Shown here: in pieces, positions 31,151-40,618 of the stretch
How the letters are laid out: each line of letters opens with the position of its first letter
Numbering within the stretch: the stretch's first letter is position 1
Assembly (NCBI RefSeq): GCF_031199965.1
Contig: NZ_CP133605.1
Location: forward strand, 3,318,501 to 3,382,500
Reading direction: 5' to 3'
DNA length: 64,000 nt
Source of the DNA: Paenibacillus sp. D2_2
GTDB taxonomy: Bacteria; Bacillota; Bacilli; Paenibacillales; Paenibacillaceae
Position numbers and translations under genes: made by a program
Notes under the pieces: generated by a model
Told to the model about the DNA's origin: nothing
The model's input: only the letters and a program-made list of their open reading frames with translations
The model's database searches: none

Positions 31151-31912
31151 CTATGTAACAAAGCTGGCCAGCAGCGACTTAATGACCAGATACCAACCGT
31201 CTACGAGTACAAATAGCAAAATCTTAAACGGTAGCGAGATCATGACTGGAGGAAGCATCATCATCCCCATCCCCATAAGAACGCTGGCTACTACGATATC
31301 GATGATCAGGAACGGAATATAAATCAGGAATCCCATCTGAAACGCCGTCTTCAACTCACTGATCGCAAAAGCTGGTACCATTACGGTGATCGGGATATCC
31401 TCATATTTCTCCGGCTTGGCCGTCTTCGTATAGCTCATAAACAATTGCAGGTCCTTCGGCCGAGTATGCGAGTACATAAACTTCTTCATCGGGACTGCTG
31501 CTTTGTTCAGTGCTTCAGTCTGAGAGATTTCCCCTTTGATATAGGGCTGTAGAGCTACCTCATTCACAGTAGACAAAGTAGGACTCATGACAAAAAGCGT
31601 TAAAAAAAGCGCCAGCCCGACCAGTACCTGGTTAGGGGGCATCTGCTGCGTTCCGAGCGAGTTGCGTACGAAGCCGAGCACAATCACAATTCTTGTAAAA
31701 CTGGTCATCAATACTAGAATCGCAGGAGCGATACTAATGACCGTGATCAGCAGAATAATGGATAAAGAGCTTGTACCCGGTGCGCCATCAGGATTACCGA
31801 TCTGGATGTTCAAATCCGGAATCGGATCGGTCGGAGCTGCAGAAGCCACGGTCACGGCAAAGACACTCAAGAGCATCAGAGCCAAGCTTATAATAATAAC
31901 TTTGTTCTTCAT
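31151..31912 (-). CDS. fliP: Flagellar export gate protein FliP
   Basis: Core subunit of the FliPQR channel. 253 residues with an N-terminal signal peptide ([20 protein letters not shown]), a first membrane segment, the family motif [20 protein letters not shown] with [18 protein letters not shown], and the C-terminal [20 protein letters not shown]. The start overlaps the end of fliZ by 4 bp. Confidence 0.96.
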   Translation of the reverse strand: MKNKVIIISLALMLLSVFAVTVASAAPTDPIPDLNIQIGNPDGAPGTSSLSIILLITVISIAPAILVLMTSFTRIVIVLGFVRNSLGTQQMPPNQVLVGLALFLTLFVMSPTLSTVNEVALQPYIKGEISQTEALNKAAVPMKKFMYSHTRPKDLQLFMSYTKTAKPEKYEDIPITVMVPAFAISELKTAFQMGFLIYIPFLIIDIVVASVLMGMGMMMLPPVMISLPFKILLFVLVDGWYLVIKSLLASFVT

Positions 31913-32448
31913 GAATCCCTCAACCGATCTGTAGATTGTTGCTGCTGATCCTTCAGCAGCTCCTGCACTTGCCGCTTACGATTCGGCATCTTCTGCAGCT
32001 GGGCATGGAACATTTCGTGAAACGCCGTTTCATCCAGCTCTTCCTCCTGCACTACATTGCCTTTGCGGAAGCGGGAGACGAGTCCAGAAAAGACTGAGGT
32101 CAGTCCAGCAAACTCGGTCCCCTCTTCTTCAAAAGCCTGCTGCAAAAGAATGACTTCTTCAGGGTCGGAAATTTTATCGACCATGGAGATGTTCTCACCT
32201 ACACCAACCAGATAAATACTGCTACCAATTTCAATGACCTGCAGCGATTTATTTGGTCCCAGACCGATAGCTCCCAGAGTACGGATCGATCGACTTTGCG
32301 ACAAATAGCGGTTCTTTTTGCCTAGAAAACGAATTAATACAATGATTAAGACAATGATAACGGCCAGAACAACGATAACCGTAAACAGGTTTCCCCAAAT
32401 ATTATAATCACCGACTGGCAACTGGGAATCCGTCTGTGTCGGAGGCAT
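31909..32448 (-). CDS. fliZ: Flagellar biosynthesis protein FliZ (FliO family)
   Basis: FliO-type membrane protein that helps assemble FliP. 179 residues with one membrane segment ([20 protein letters not shown]) and the small FliO domain ([32 protein letters not shown]), then an acidic tail. No cleavable signal peptide is visible. The ribosome site at the ATG is weak, so it may depend on coupling to the preceding cheY (9 bp gap). Confidence 0.88.
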   Translation of the reverse strand: MPPTQTDSQLPVGDYNIWGNLFTVIVVLAVIIVLIIVLIRFLGKKNRYLSQSRSIRTLGAIGLGPNKSLQVIEIGSSIYLVGVGENISMVDKISDPEEVILLQQAFEEEGTEFAGLTSVFSGLVSRFRKGNVVQEEELDETAFHEMFHAQLQKMPNRKRQVQELLKDQQQQSTDRLRDS

Positions 32449-32457
32449 AACGGTAAC

Positions 32458-32823
32458 CTATATTCCCAAAGTTTTATTGATCGCTTCGATTACCCGATCA
32501 GATTGGAACGGCTTAACGATAAAATCCTTCGCTCCAGCTTGGATCGCATCGATAACCATTGCTTGCTGTCCCATCGCAGAACACATAATTACTTTTGCAT
32601 TCGCGTCGATTTTCTTGATTTCCTTCAATGCTGCAATCCCATCCATTTCTGGCATCGTAATATCCATGGTTACCAGATCAGGGTGTAACTCCTTATATTT
32701 TTCGATAGCCTGTGCCCCATCCTGGGCTTCACCGACAACCTCGAACCCGTTCTTCGTTAAAATATCACGGACCATCATTCTCATAAATGCTGCATCGTCT
32801 ACGATTAGAATTCGATTTGCCAT
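32458..32823 (-). CDS. cheY: Chemotaxis response regulator CheY
   Basis: Single-domain receiver that binds the flagellar switch when phosphorylated by CheA. 121 residues: acidic pair in RILIVDDAAFMRMMV, phospho-Asp in DLVTMDITMPEMDG, the Ser switch residue in VIMCSAMGQ, and Lys in DFIVKPFQ. The ATG at 32823 has AGGGAGG 10 nt upstream; upstream in-frame codons overlap fliY. It lies between fliY and fliZ, as in Bacillus. Confidence 0.96.
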   Translation of the reverse strand: MANRILIVDDAAFMRMMVRDILTKNGFEVVGEAQDGAQAIEKYKELHPDLVTMDITMPEMDGIAALKEIKKIDANAKVIMCSAMGQQAMVIDAIQAGAKDFIVKPFQSDRVIEAINKTLGI

Positions 32824-32849
32824 TGCTTTAAAATCCTCCCTAAGCTCTA

Positions 32850-34061
32850 CTATTGTAATTTTTGTATTCGATCCCATTGGCTAACGATATCTGTGACGCG
32901 AACCCCAAAGTTCTCATCGATGACCACGACTTCACCCTTCGCGATCAGCTTGTTGTTCACTAGAATATCCACTGGCTCACCAGCGAGCTTATCAAGCTCA
33001 ATGATCGATCCCTGTGACAATTCCAAGATATCCTTAATTTGCTTTTGGGTCCTTCCTAATTCTACGGTGACTTTAAGGGGAATGTCCATCAGTAAGTTTA
33101 AATTATTTTCATCTATTTGACCTAAAGCTGGATTTCCAAAGTTAGCGAACTGTACCGGTTGAACGTTTAAGTGACGTCCCGGTACCGCTCCAAAGTGCTG
33201 CGGTTCAGCCATAGGCCTTTCCTGCGGCGGGTAATAATATCCCTGTTGCTGGGGTACTGGCTGAGACGGCATGGACGGCGCCATATATGTAGGAGCAGGC
33301 GTTTCATAGACTGGCGCTGGCGGCTCATAAGCTGGTGCCGGTGGTGCCGCAGCTACTGCAGTCTCCTGTTTAGCCGGCTCAGATGTGGAACCATTGATCA
33401 AGCTCTCTACCATTTCCTTAGCAAATTTCACCGTCAGTAGCTGCATGATCGTTGAATCGATCAGATCACCAATGGTCAACCGGAAAGATACTTTGATTAA
33501 TGTTTCTTCTGACGGCAGGTTATTAATTCCAGTACCGTTCGTCATATTTAGAATATCGATTCCTGGCGGCGAGATGTTCACGAAACGGTTAAATATCGTC
33601 GACATAGATGTAGCTGACGAGCCCATCATCTGGTTCATTGCTTCCTGTACAGCACTAATATGAATATCATTCAAGTCTTCTTCAGCCGGATCACCATCTC
33701 CCCCGAGCATCAGATCAGCAATGACCTGAGCATCTCTGGTCTTGATAACCAGTGAATTCATTCCTTCAAACCCATCAACATATTGTACATGAACAGCTAC
33801 GTGCGGTTTGGGGAACTCAGCCTCAAATTGAGATCGTGTAATAATAGATACTTTTGGGGTCGTAATATCGACCTTCTTGCTTAACAATGTGGACAGCGCG
33901 GTTGCCGCACTTCCGAAAGTTATGTTACCAATCTCACCCAGTGCGTCCTGTTCAAGCGGCGTCAAAAAGTCCGATACCGTTGGTTCAGAGGGTGTATCCT
34001 GATTAGCCTGCTTCAGCAAGGCATCAATCTCTTCCTGGGATAAATAATCTTTACTCGTCAA
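32850..34061 (-). CDS. fliY: Flagellar switch phosphatase FliY
   Basis: C-ring protein and CheY-P phosphatase of Gram-positive bacteria. About 403 residues: an N-terminal CheY-binding helix (LSQEEIDALLKQ), a CheC-like domain with two active helices (EQDALGEIGNITFGSAATAL; ISAVQEAMNQMMGSSATSMS), a Pro/Ala/Tyr-rich linker (about residues 245-300), and a C-terminal SpoA/FliN domain (DIPLKVTVELGRTQKQIKDI). I favour TTG 34061, preceded by AAGGAG, over ATG 34094, which would lie deep in fliM. Confidence 0.93.
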   Translation of the reverse strand: MTSKDYLSQEEIDALLKQANQDTPSEPTVSDFLTPLEQDALGEIGNITFGSAATALSTLLSKKVDITTPKVSIITRSQFEAEFPKPHVAVHVQYVDGFEGMNSLVIKTRDAQVIADLMLGGDGDPAEEDLNDIHISAVQEAMNQMMGSSATSMSTIFNRFVNISPPGIDILNMTNGTGINNLPSEETLIKVSFRLTIGDLIDSTIMQLLTVKFAKEMVESLINGSTSEPAKQETAVAAAPPAPAYEPPAPVYETPAPTYMAPSMPSQPVPQQQGYYYPPQERPMAEPQHFGAVPGRHLNVQPVQFANFGNPALGQIDENNLNLLMDIPLKVTVELGRTQKQIKDILELSQGSIIELDKLAGEPVDILVNNKLIAKGEVVVIDENFGVRVTDIVSQWDRIQKLQ

Positions 34062-35049
34062 GCTCCTCAACTCCTTCGCTGACAATTTCATCAATTTGAA
34101 CAGCTACCCGATCCTTGAGCGTACCCGGGCTGCCGATATATTTCAATTTGTCTCCGACGCGAATAGCTAGTCCCTGCTGAACCGTCTTGTTCATGGAGAT
34201 TACATCGCCTACGGATAGTTCCAGGAACTCGTGTACGGTGATGTTTGATTCACCTAGCTCTGCTATGATCGGCAAATTTGCTTTGCTGACCCGGTTGCGC
34301 AGTGCATCCATCTCTTCTGGTGCCCTCGACTTCTTCTGCGATACGAACCAGTGATGTACTGATAGCTTCGGCATAATCGGCTCGATGACAACATGAGGTA
34401 TACATAAATTGATCATTCCGGAGGTGTCGCCAATCTTCGTACTCAGTGAGATCAACGCGATTGTCTCGTTAGGAGATACGATCTGCATAAACTGCGGATT
34501 CGTCTCGAGTCCCTCCATTCGAGGTTGGATATCGATCACGGTCTTCCAAGCCTCTTGAAGGCTGTCAAAAGCCCGGCTGAATATTTTCTCCATGATGATC
34601 GTCTCAATCTCTGTCAATGAACCAATCTTGGACGGAGCGATTCCCATTCCGCCAAGGAGCCTGTCTAGCATTGCGAAAGCAACGTTAGGGTGAACCTCAA
34701 GAACCATCCGGCCTTCCAGCGGTTCCGCTTCAAAAATATTAAGGATCGTCATCTTCGGTATTGAGCGAATAAACTCATCATACGGAAGCTGTTCTACCTG
34801 TACCACATTGATCTGCACAAAGGTGCGAAGCTGTGCCGAAAAATAGGTGGTAAGATATCTGGCAAAATTCTCATGAATTCGAGTCAAGCTGCGAATATGA
34901 TCCTTCGAAAACCGAACGGCTCGTTTAAAATCGTAGGATCTGATCTTTTTCTGTGTTTCTTCCTTCTTCAATTCCTCGGCGTCCATTTCGCCCGAAGAAA
35001 GTGCTGCTAGTAAAGCATCAATCTCATTTTGCGATAATACATCTACCAA
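34051..35049 (-). CDS. fliM: Flagellar motor switch protein FliM
   Basis: C-ring subunit receiving CheY-P. 332 residues: the N-terminal CheY-binding motif VLSQNEIDALLAALSSGEMD, the middle domain (LGGMGIAPSKIGSLTEIETI) with the conserved GG pair, and a C-terminal SpoA domain. The TTG at 35049 follows GGAGGGGG at good distance and gives MVDVLSQNEID; other in-frame starts are too close to the ribosome site. Confidence 0.95.
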   Translation of the reverse strand: MVDVLSQNEIDALLAALSSGEMDAEELKKEETQKKIRSYDFKRAVRFSKDHIRSLTRIHENFARYLTTYFSAQLRTFVQINVVQVEQLPYDEFIRSIPKMTILNIFEAEPLEGRMVLEVHPNVAFAMLDRLLGGMGIAPSKIGSLTEIETIIMEKIFSRAFDSLQEAWKTVIDIQPRMEGLETNPQFMQIVSPNETIALISLSTKIGDTSGMINLCIPHVVIEPIMPKLSVHHWFVSQKKSRAPEEMDALRNRVSKANLPIIAELGESNITVHEFLELSVGDVISMNKTVQQGLAIRVGDKLKYIGSPGTLKDRVAVQIDEIVSEGVEELDE

Positions 35050-35119
35050 ACCTCTCACCCCCTCCAAAGAAAAATAATTCTATCAATATCAACTAGTAGT
35101 AGAGGCCTGTGAACTCACT

Positions 35120-35596
35120 CTAGTAGATCGGCTGCATAATAAAGTTTGTGATATCGATCTGAATCAATTTTCCTTCCGGCAGTGACTTATTGATTAAATT
35201 CAACAATTTAGAGCTCAGATTGTCTTTCCCTTTCGCTCCGGTCAATTCCTCTGGCTTGGTATCCGCTAAAGTCTTGATGATGATCGGTTTGATTTTAAAG
35301 TCCTTGATCTTGTCGAATGCTTCCTTCGTAGTAGCGCTGTCCATTTGGAATGCGAAATCCATTCCGACAACGTAGCCTGCATCAGACAGATTCGTCTTAA
35401 TCCCTTCAATTGTGGAGGTGACCTGTACGATCTCATCCGCTGATAGAGATTTAGGCACTGCCACATTACCCACTGCGTTCTTCACTTCACTGCCCCGGTT
35501 AGGATTCGTAATTTGATTTGTTAGCAGGACGGCGGCCAGTACAATCAGGGTAATTGCAAGCAAAATTGTAATCAGCCAAGGCGCCATTTTCTTCAT
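35120..35596 (-). CDS. fliL: Flagellar basal-body-associated protein FliL
   Basis: Stator-associated single-pass membrane protein. 158 residues with an N-terminal anchor (MAPWLITILLAITLIVLAAV) and an extracytoplasmic domain ending IDITNFIMQPIY. ATG 35596 has GGAGGA 6 nt upstream and overlaps the flbD stop. Confidence 0.92.
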   Translation of the reverse strand: MKKMAPWLITILLAITLIVLAAVLLTNQITNPNRGSEVKNAVGNVAVPKSLSADEIVQVTSTIEGIKTNLSDAGYVVGMDFAFQMDSATTKEAFDKIKDFKIKPIIIKTLADTKPEELTGAKGKDNLSSKLLNLINKSLPEGKLIQIDITNFIMQPIY

Positions 35597-35817
35597 GACC
35601 ATTCCTCCGTTTGTTGCACTTTAATGGATGCTGCGTGGATGCCGATTTCACTGTAATACTCTTTGACCATTGAAATGACTTCGGCCGCCTTCTCCAGCAC
35701 TATAATACGCTTACCGGTAACCAAGGTTACGTATGTATCGGGTGTTTCCTCAACCGTCTCGATCATCAGGGCGTTAAGCCACATTTGCGAGCCGTTCAAG
35801 CGTGTGACAGAAATCAT
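35593..35817 (-). CDS. flbD: Flagellar protein FlbD
   Basis: A 74-residue protein of the FlbD family (SwrD in B. subtilis, needed for full motor power). It begins MISVTRLNGSQMWLNALMIE and has EETPDTYVTLVTGKRIIVLE. GGGAGG precedes the ATG. It lies between flgG and fliL; the gap upstream (35818-35920) has a weak GGGGA/TCCCC hairpin. Confidence 0.9.
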   Translation of the reverse strand: MISVTRLNGSQMWLNALMIETVEETPDTYVTLVTGKRIIVLEKAAEVISMVKEYYSEIGIHAASIKVQQTEEWS

Positions 35818-35920
35818 TATTAACCTCCCGTCTTAACCGTAAGTCGCCCGTATTTCCTTTATAACTCGCAGTTCCATCCGATAAGTCGGGGAAGAGATCC
35901 CCTCCCCCGTTAGTCTAGAC

Positions 35921-36742
35921 TTAGCGTTTCAGGTTAACAACTTCTTGCAATATTTCATCCGAAGTCGTTATAATCCGAGAGTTTGCTTGGAATCCGCGTT
36001 GCGCGACAATCATCTCTGTGAATTCACCCGTCAAATCGACGTTAGACATTTCCAACTGTCCGGCGACGATAGCACCTGTACCCGTTTCCGCATTATTTGC
36101 CGTTGTCGGTTCAAGTGCACCATCAGCGATGGCGTTTAATGTAACCCGATACAGATTGCCGCCAATCTTCTCAAGCCCTTCTGGGTTGGTGACTTTGGCT
36201 ACGCCAATTTGATTGCCTGCCTCCGTCTCTCCTGTGCTCATCTTCTGGATGATCGTTCCGTCTGCAGCAATTGAGAATGCTGTTACGTCCTCACCAATTG
36301 GTTCAAGCACCTCACCGCCTGCGTCACAGACGAGCAAGCCATCGGAAGTTACCAATTGACGTGCCGCATCCAGATGGAAATCCCCTGCTCTCGTCAGGAA
36401 AGGAACCTCCTGATCAGGAGACAATTTAACCAAGAAGAATCCATCCCCATCAATCCGCAAATCAAGCGGATTATTGGTCGTCATTGCACTACCACCTGTA
36501 TGTAACGTATCAATCGAGCCGATGGATACACCAAGGCCGATTTGCTTGGCATTCACACCGCCGCTCTCTCCTTCATTAGGTGCGGTAACCCCAGACACGG
36601 TCTGGCTCATAATATCCTTGAACATTACGCGTCCAGCTTTGAAACCAACGGTATTTACATTGGCGATGTTGTTGCCGATTACGTCAAGTTTCGTTTGAAA
36701 CCCGCGCATCCCGGATACGCCAGAGTACATCGATCTTAACAT
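35921..36742 (-). CDS. flgG: Flagellar hook-basal body protein FlgG (flgE-position gene of the operon)
   Basis: Rod/hook-type axial protein, 273 residues. N-terminal signature MLRSMYSGVSGMRGFQTKLD and VIGNNIANVNTVGFKAGR; FlgE/F/G core GDGFFLVKLS; and C-terminal helix GEFTEMIVAQRGFQANSRII ending LQEVVNLKR. Length fits a distal rod or a short hook protein, and the B. subtilis gene at this position has carried both names. GGGAGG precedes the ATG. Confidence 0.9.
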   Translation of the reverse strand: MLRSMYSGVSGMRGFQTKLDVIGNNIANVNTVGFKAGRVMFKDIMSQTVSGVTAPNEGESGGVNAKQIGLGVSIGSIDTLHTGGSAMTTNNPLDLRIDGDGFFLVKLSPDQEVPFLTRAGDFHLDAARQLVTSDGLLVCDAGGEVLEPIGEDVTAFSIAADGTIIQKMSTGETEAGNQIGVAKVTNPEGLEKIGGNLYRVTLNAIADGALEPTTANNAETGTGAIVAGQLEMSNVDLTGEFTEMIVAQRGFQANSRIITTSDEILQEVVNLKR

Positions 36743-36832
36743 TGATATATTCCTCCCGTTTTAAATAGTTGTTAGAGCCGCTTCAGTCGATCTGCGGCAT
36801 CTGCTTGGCTCTCCGAATCCGGGCCAGCCAAT

Positions 36833-37222
36833 TTATGAAATAATTACTGCACTATCAATCTGAGTGAACACATTATCCTGCATGCTGCTCTTGTCCATCG
36901 CGGTTACAACAGTCCGATTCTGAACATTGACAATCAGCGCCATATCCTTCATTAGAATCAATGAATCCTTGGCTCCTTTGGCCGCTGCACTATCGATGGC
37001 CGAATTGATCTTGCTGATCTGTTCGGGCTTCAGTTCAATTCCTCTCTGCTCTAGACGCTTGACCGCATGATTGCTTAACCGGAACAATTCATCTTGGAAT
37101 AGTTCCTTGAAGGAATTCCCCTGTGCCTGAGATTGGCTTCCAATTTGATTCTTCGGCTGCTGTAGGCTACCCGGATGAACAATCCCAGGGTATAAATTGC
37201 CTATACGTACTGGATCATTCAT
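36833..37222 (-). CDS. Flagellar operon protein of the TIGR02530 type
   Basis: A 129-residue protein with the conserved core FKELFQDELFRLSNHAVKRL followed by EQRGIELKPEQISKINSAID, and ALIVNVQNRTVVTAMD near the end. This family lies between flgD and flgG in many Firmicutes; its role is not well defined. It overlaps the flgD stop by 4 bp (ATGA). Confidence 0.85.
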   Translation of the reverse strand: MNDPVRIGNLYPGIVHPGSLQQPKNQIGSQSQAQGNSFKELFQDELFRLSNHAVKRLEQRGIELKPEQISKINSAIDSAAAKGAKDSLILMKDMALIVNVQNRTVVTAMDKSSMQDNVFTQIDSAVIIS

Positions 37223-37755
37223 TCTGACTGCGCCCCTTGATCAACCGGTGGTTCCTCCGGAGCAGTCTCAACAGGTGGCTGTTCCTCCGCTTCCTGCGGA
37301 TTCTCCACTCTTTCGATCTTGGACACTTCAATCTCTTGATTTCCTACCTTGACATACATTTCGCCGCCTCTAACAATGACTGCATCAACGACACCGCTAG
37401 CTTTCTCATATGCAACAGAAGGCTTTCCGGTTATCATATCGAATTCTCCTGTAGAGGTTGATGTGTTCCAGCTAACGACCTTCCCAATAAGACCGGAAGT
37501 GTTGCCGAGCGACTGGCTCATCTTACCAATCTGGTCAGAGATGTTCATCAATTGTTCTACTGAAGTAAATTGTGCCAATTGAGCGATCGTGTCCTTATTG
37601 TCCATTGGAGACAGCGGGTCCTGATTTCCCATTTGCGTGATCAGCAATTTGAGGAAGGAATCTTTGCCCAAAGAGTTATCGAGCTTGCTTGCTTTGGCTA
37701 CGTTCTCAGCTGAATAATTCGGCCACATGACCTGTGATGTAATAACATCTGCCAT
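37219..37755 (-). CDS. flgD: Flagellar hook capping protein FlgD
   Basis: Scaffold that caps the growing hook. 178 residues with the conserved N-terminal part KDSFLKLLITQMGNQDPLSP and DNKDTIAQLAQFTSVEQLMN. The C-terminal part is short, as in Bacillus, and ends in a Glu/Pro-rich tail. GAGGAGG precedes the ATG. Confidence 0.93.
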   Translation of the reverse strand: MADVITSQVMWPNYSAENVAKASKLDNSLGKDSFLKLLITQMGNQDPLSPMDNKDTIAQLAQFTSVEQLMNISDQIGKMSQSLGNTSGLIGKVVSWNTSTSTGEFDMITGKPSVAYEKASGVVDAVIVRGGEMYVKVGNQEIEVSKIERVENPQEAEEQPPVETAPEEPPVDQGAQSE

Positions 37756-37772
37756 TTGCTTACCTCCTCTCC

Positions 37773-39208
37773 CTATGCTCTAGCTACGAAGGAGCTGCCC
37801 AAATTCAATTCTTTGGCTCTAACTTCGCTGATCCAGTCATTCCATTCTTCATTCATATCATAGACTGACAACAATTCATCCTCTAACCGGTCACATCACG
37901 CCGCTTGCCTTGCTGCTGCGCGCCGTTTCCTTGACCAGACTGCCGTCCATCATGATACATATGCGAGGAAAGGGAAGTGTTCTGGGTTACCTCCAGCTTG
38001 TTCACCTGAATGCCTTGGGCTTGCAACGCTGAGCGAAGTTGTGACATTTGTGCTTCTAATGATTCTTTAGCAAAAGCGTGTTCCGTGATAAACTGTGCTA
38101 CCAATTGTCCATTTTGCATCTTAATCTGAACATCTACACTGCCGAGATTCTGTGGATTCAAGGAAATTCTTGCTTCAGACATTCCCTGGACTTTAATGAT
38201 ATCCATTTTATTGATCAGGAACTGTCCAACTTCTTTGCTGAAATTCTCCACAGGAACCGGTGGGGCCTTAACATTCAACTGAACAGTGCCAGCATCGCGT
38301 AGGGCAAGTTGACCTGCAGTTACGACATGTCCTAACTGGAAGTTAGACAGGTCATCCACCGCGTTAGAACCTGAGTCGGATTTCGAAGCACTTTCCAGAA
38401 CACGTCCGCTCGCAGCTGATGCCTCGATAGCTGATAAATCGACTGTACTTGCCTGATGTGCTACCGGAATTGCCTCATTCATCTTCGTGATGTTACCTTT
38501 ACCAGCATCCATGCGCAGACTTATGTCAGCAAACAGTTGAGAAAGTGCATTCTCCCCCTTATTTGAGACGGTAAATCGTGTGTGCTGCATGTTTGTGTCT
38601 TTCATCTCACTAACTAGCCCCGCACCCTCCAGAATGCTCTTTAGAGATCCAAGCATGTTCTCGAAGGATTGAGCACCATCATCATTCAGCCCTGCTAGCG
38701 ATTTGGAATCTAGATTGACTGCCGCTAACTGAAGCAGTGTATCCTGAAGTGCGAACTTTATCGTCTCCAGATGCTGTGCCAGTGCAGGTACCTTAGCTTC
38801 GGCGGTAGTTAATGTTTCTGCATCCTGAGTTGTTTCAGTCGGTTGCAGAGATTGCTGGGCTTGGATAATCCAACTCTGCAGCGCAGACGATAGCGAGGGA
38901 TTATCAGCAAGAGCATCATCAAGTTGATCCAGCTGCTGTAGTAGGCTATCCATCATACTGTTCAGTGCATCAGCCTCAGGATCAACCTCCGTCTCACCAC
39001 TAGTCATCTCAGAAGGTACACCCAATAGTGCATTGAGTTGGCTCAGGAACTGCGTTTGCTGTGATTTCCCGTTCCCACCCATCATAGACAGCATGGCTTG
39101 ACTGAACGATTGCGCCGGGTCTACGGCAGCAGTTCCCTTGCTGTTTCCAGTGGAAAGAACTGAGTTCGCCTGGCTTCCGGCAAGTATATTGGTTACTGAT
39201 TGGCTCAT
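37773..39208 (-). CDS. fliK: Flagellar hook-length control protein FliK (frame break near 37885)
   Basis: Molecular ruler and trigger of the FlhB substrate switch. About 478 residues: a long low-complexity N-terminal ruler part (Ser/Gln/Leu-rich) and a C-terminal Flg_hook domain with ARISLNPQNLGSVDVQIKMQ and QMSQLRSALQAQGIQVNKLE. One base added to the AA run at 37885-37886 (plus) extends the protein by 37 residues (DVTGLEDELLSVYDMNEEWN... SSFVARA) into what would otherwise look like a 130-bp gap before flgD. AAGGAGGTG precedes the ATG and directly abuts repeat R3. Confidence 0.92.
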
Positions 39209-39222
39209 ATTTTTTCACCTCC

Positions 39223-39380
39223 TTTCAAAGTCCGCTTTTGATCACGAAGTAGCACTGACAGTTTACTCGGCATCGAATCTTGAATTCACCCGGGCCCTCC
39301 GGTGCTCACGTACAAACTACGTACGCTCCGCTCCTCACGCCCTAGCTTCATCCAACCTTCTCGGTGCTGAAAAGCGGACA
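39223..39380 (-). repeat. Short-form copy (R3) of the dispersed hairpin repeat in the fla/che operon
   Basis: A 158-bp copy between the MotE-like gene and fliK, in reverse orientation. It has AGTCCGCTTTTGATCACGAA, GGCATCGAATCTTGAATTCA, the CGTAC-AAACTAC-GTACG hairpin, CGCCCTAGCTTCATCCAACC and GGTGCTGAAAAGCGGAC. Its outer end is merged with the fliK Shine-Dalgarno. Confidence 0.88.
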
Positions 39381-39437
39381 TCTGTGATCACGAAGTAATT
39401 CAGGATGCGATTTTTGACATCGAATCTTGGATTCACC
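39381..39437 (-). repeat. Right-end fragment (R3b) of the dispersed hairpin repeat
   Basis: GTGATCACGAAGTAATTCAG, then a 15-bp divergent stretch, then CATCGAATCTTGGATTCACC: the right half of the family placed directly after the left end of R3. It ends 2 bp from the stop of the MotE-like gene. Confidence 0.7.
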
Positions 39438-39439
39438 AA

Positions 39440-40366
39440 TTATTTCGCCACGAGTTGATTCAATATTTTGACCGATGCTTTCTCATCCTGGTCTGTCATA
39501 GCGGTCATTATTTTCGAACGAGTCGTATCGTCAATTGCCCGCAAAATCTTAAGCGACTTCTCAGGGCTGATTTTATACGTCTGCAAAATAAGCTTAGCCG
39601 CCGATTCTGCTGACATCGATGAGAACGTAGCGCTTAATTGTGCGTCATCCAACCCTTTATTAGCAACAGTGCTTCCAGTATCGGCTTCTTTTTTCAGTCT
39701 GGATTGTAATGCAGCGATATTCAGATCTTCAGAGGGCTTAACATCTTTCAATTTGATAGAAATGTCAGCCGCTTTCTGCGGATCCATCTTCTCCAATATC
39801 GCAACCTTACTGTCATTACTCATGACGCTGAACATCTGTAAAGTCTCGTCCTCTGTCAGCTTGTCAAAAATCGCCGCTGCCTTACTTGGGCTCATCTCCG
39901 CATAAATTTGCGACAGCTTTTTAACTTCCTTCAAATAGTTCGCATCTACCTCTGTCTGGGCAGCCTTAGCTGAAGCGTCGCGCTCTGTATTCAACGCTTC
40001 CTGAAGCTTCTTCACCTGATCAGCTTGCTCCTGAGCCTTAGTGCCAGCTGCCTGCAGCTGTGACTCTTGCTTGGCTAGTTGATCCTTAAGCTGCTTGATT
40101 GTCGCCTCAGAACTCTTCTCCTGTAGCTTGGTCTCCTGTTTCTTCTTCGCTTCAGGTGAGCCATCTTCAGGAATCCAATTTCTGACGATAGGAATTTGCT
40201 TACCGAAACCAAACAACGTATCTCTGAAATTCATATTGAACAGTGCCATAAGCACCGTAAGCATAACAATAAGGAATATAATCGGTGTCACAAAGAATAA
40301 AAATCGCGTGAACCCTCCGCCTGATTCCTCCAGTTGTTCCTCTAGCTCTACTTCATTTTTGGCCAT
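39440..40366 (-). CDS. MotE-like flagellar protein (YlxF position)
   Basis: 308 residues. An N-terminal membrane segment (FLFFVTPIIFLIVMLTVLMA) is followed by a long coiled coil (about residues 80-145). Two related helical repeats follow, each with the MgtE-N-like pattern SPSKAAAIFDKLTEDETLQM / VAILEKMDPQKAADISIKL and SAESAAKLILQTYKISPEKS. MotE-type proteins act in flagellar export or stator function in other bacteria; the role here is inferred from position between fliJ and fliK. Confidence 0.8.
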   Translation of the reverse strand: MAKNEVELEEQLEESGGGFTRFLFFVTPIIFLIVMLTVLMALFNMNFRDTLFGFGKQIPIVRNWIPEDGSPEAKKKQETKLQEKSSEATIKQLKDQLAKQESQLQAAGTKAQEQADQVKKLQEALNTERDASAKAAQTEVDANYLKEVKKLSQIYAEMSPSKAAAIFDKLTEDETLQMFSVMSNDSKVAILEKMDPQKAADISIKLKDVKPSEDLNIAALQSRLKKEADTGSTVANKGLDDAQLSATFSSMSAESAAKLILQTYKISPEKSLKILRAIDDTTRSKIMTAMTDQDEKASVKILNQLVAK

Positions 40367-40399
40367 TTTTATCCCCTCCTTCGTAAACCCATGCCCGTT

Positions 40400-40594
40400 A
40401 CTTCTATAGGTTGTTTAAAAAGTCCCCCTCTGATCACGAAGCAGCGCGGGTAGCTTAATCGGCATCGAATCTTGAATTCACCCGGGCCTTCCGGTGCTCA
40501 CGTACCCAGAACGTACGCTCTGCTCCTCTGTCCCTAGCTTCATCCAACCTTCTCGGTGCTGAAAGTCTGACTTTTTAAACTCGCACTTCTATAG
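40400..40594 (-). repeat. Short-form copy (R4) with a 10-bp flanking direct repeat
   Basis: A 175-bp copy (40410-40584) in reverse orientation between fliJ and the MotE-like gene. Ends GTTTAAAAAGTC and GACTTTTTAAAC are a perfect 12-bp inverted repeat. It is flanked exactly by ACTTCTATAG at 40400-40409 and 40585-40594. The core hairpin is CGTAC-CCAGAAC-GTACG. The direct repeat looks like a target-site duplication. Confidence 0.88.
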
Positions 40595-40618
40595 AAGTAG
40601 TTTCTAGAACGCATTTCA

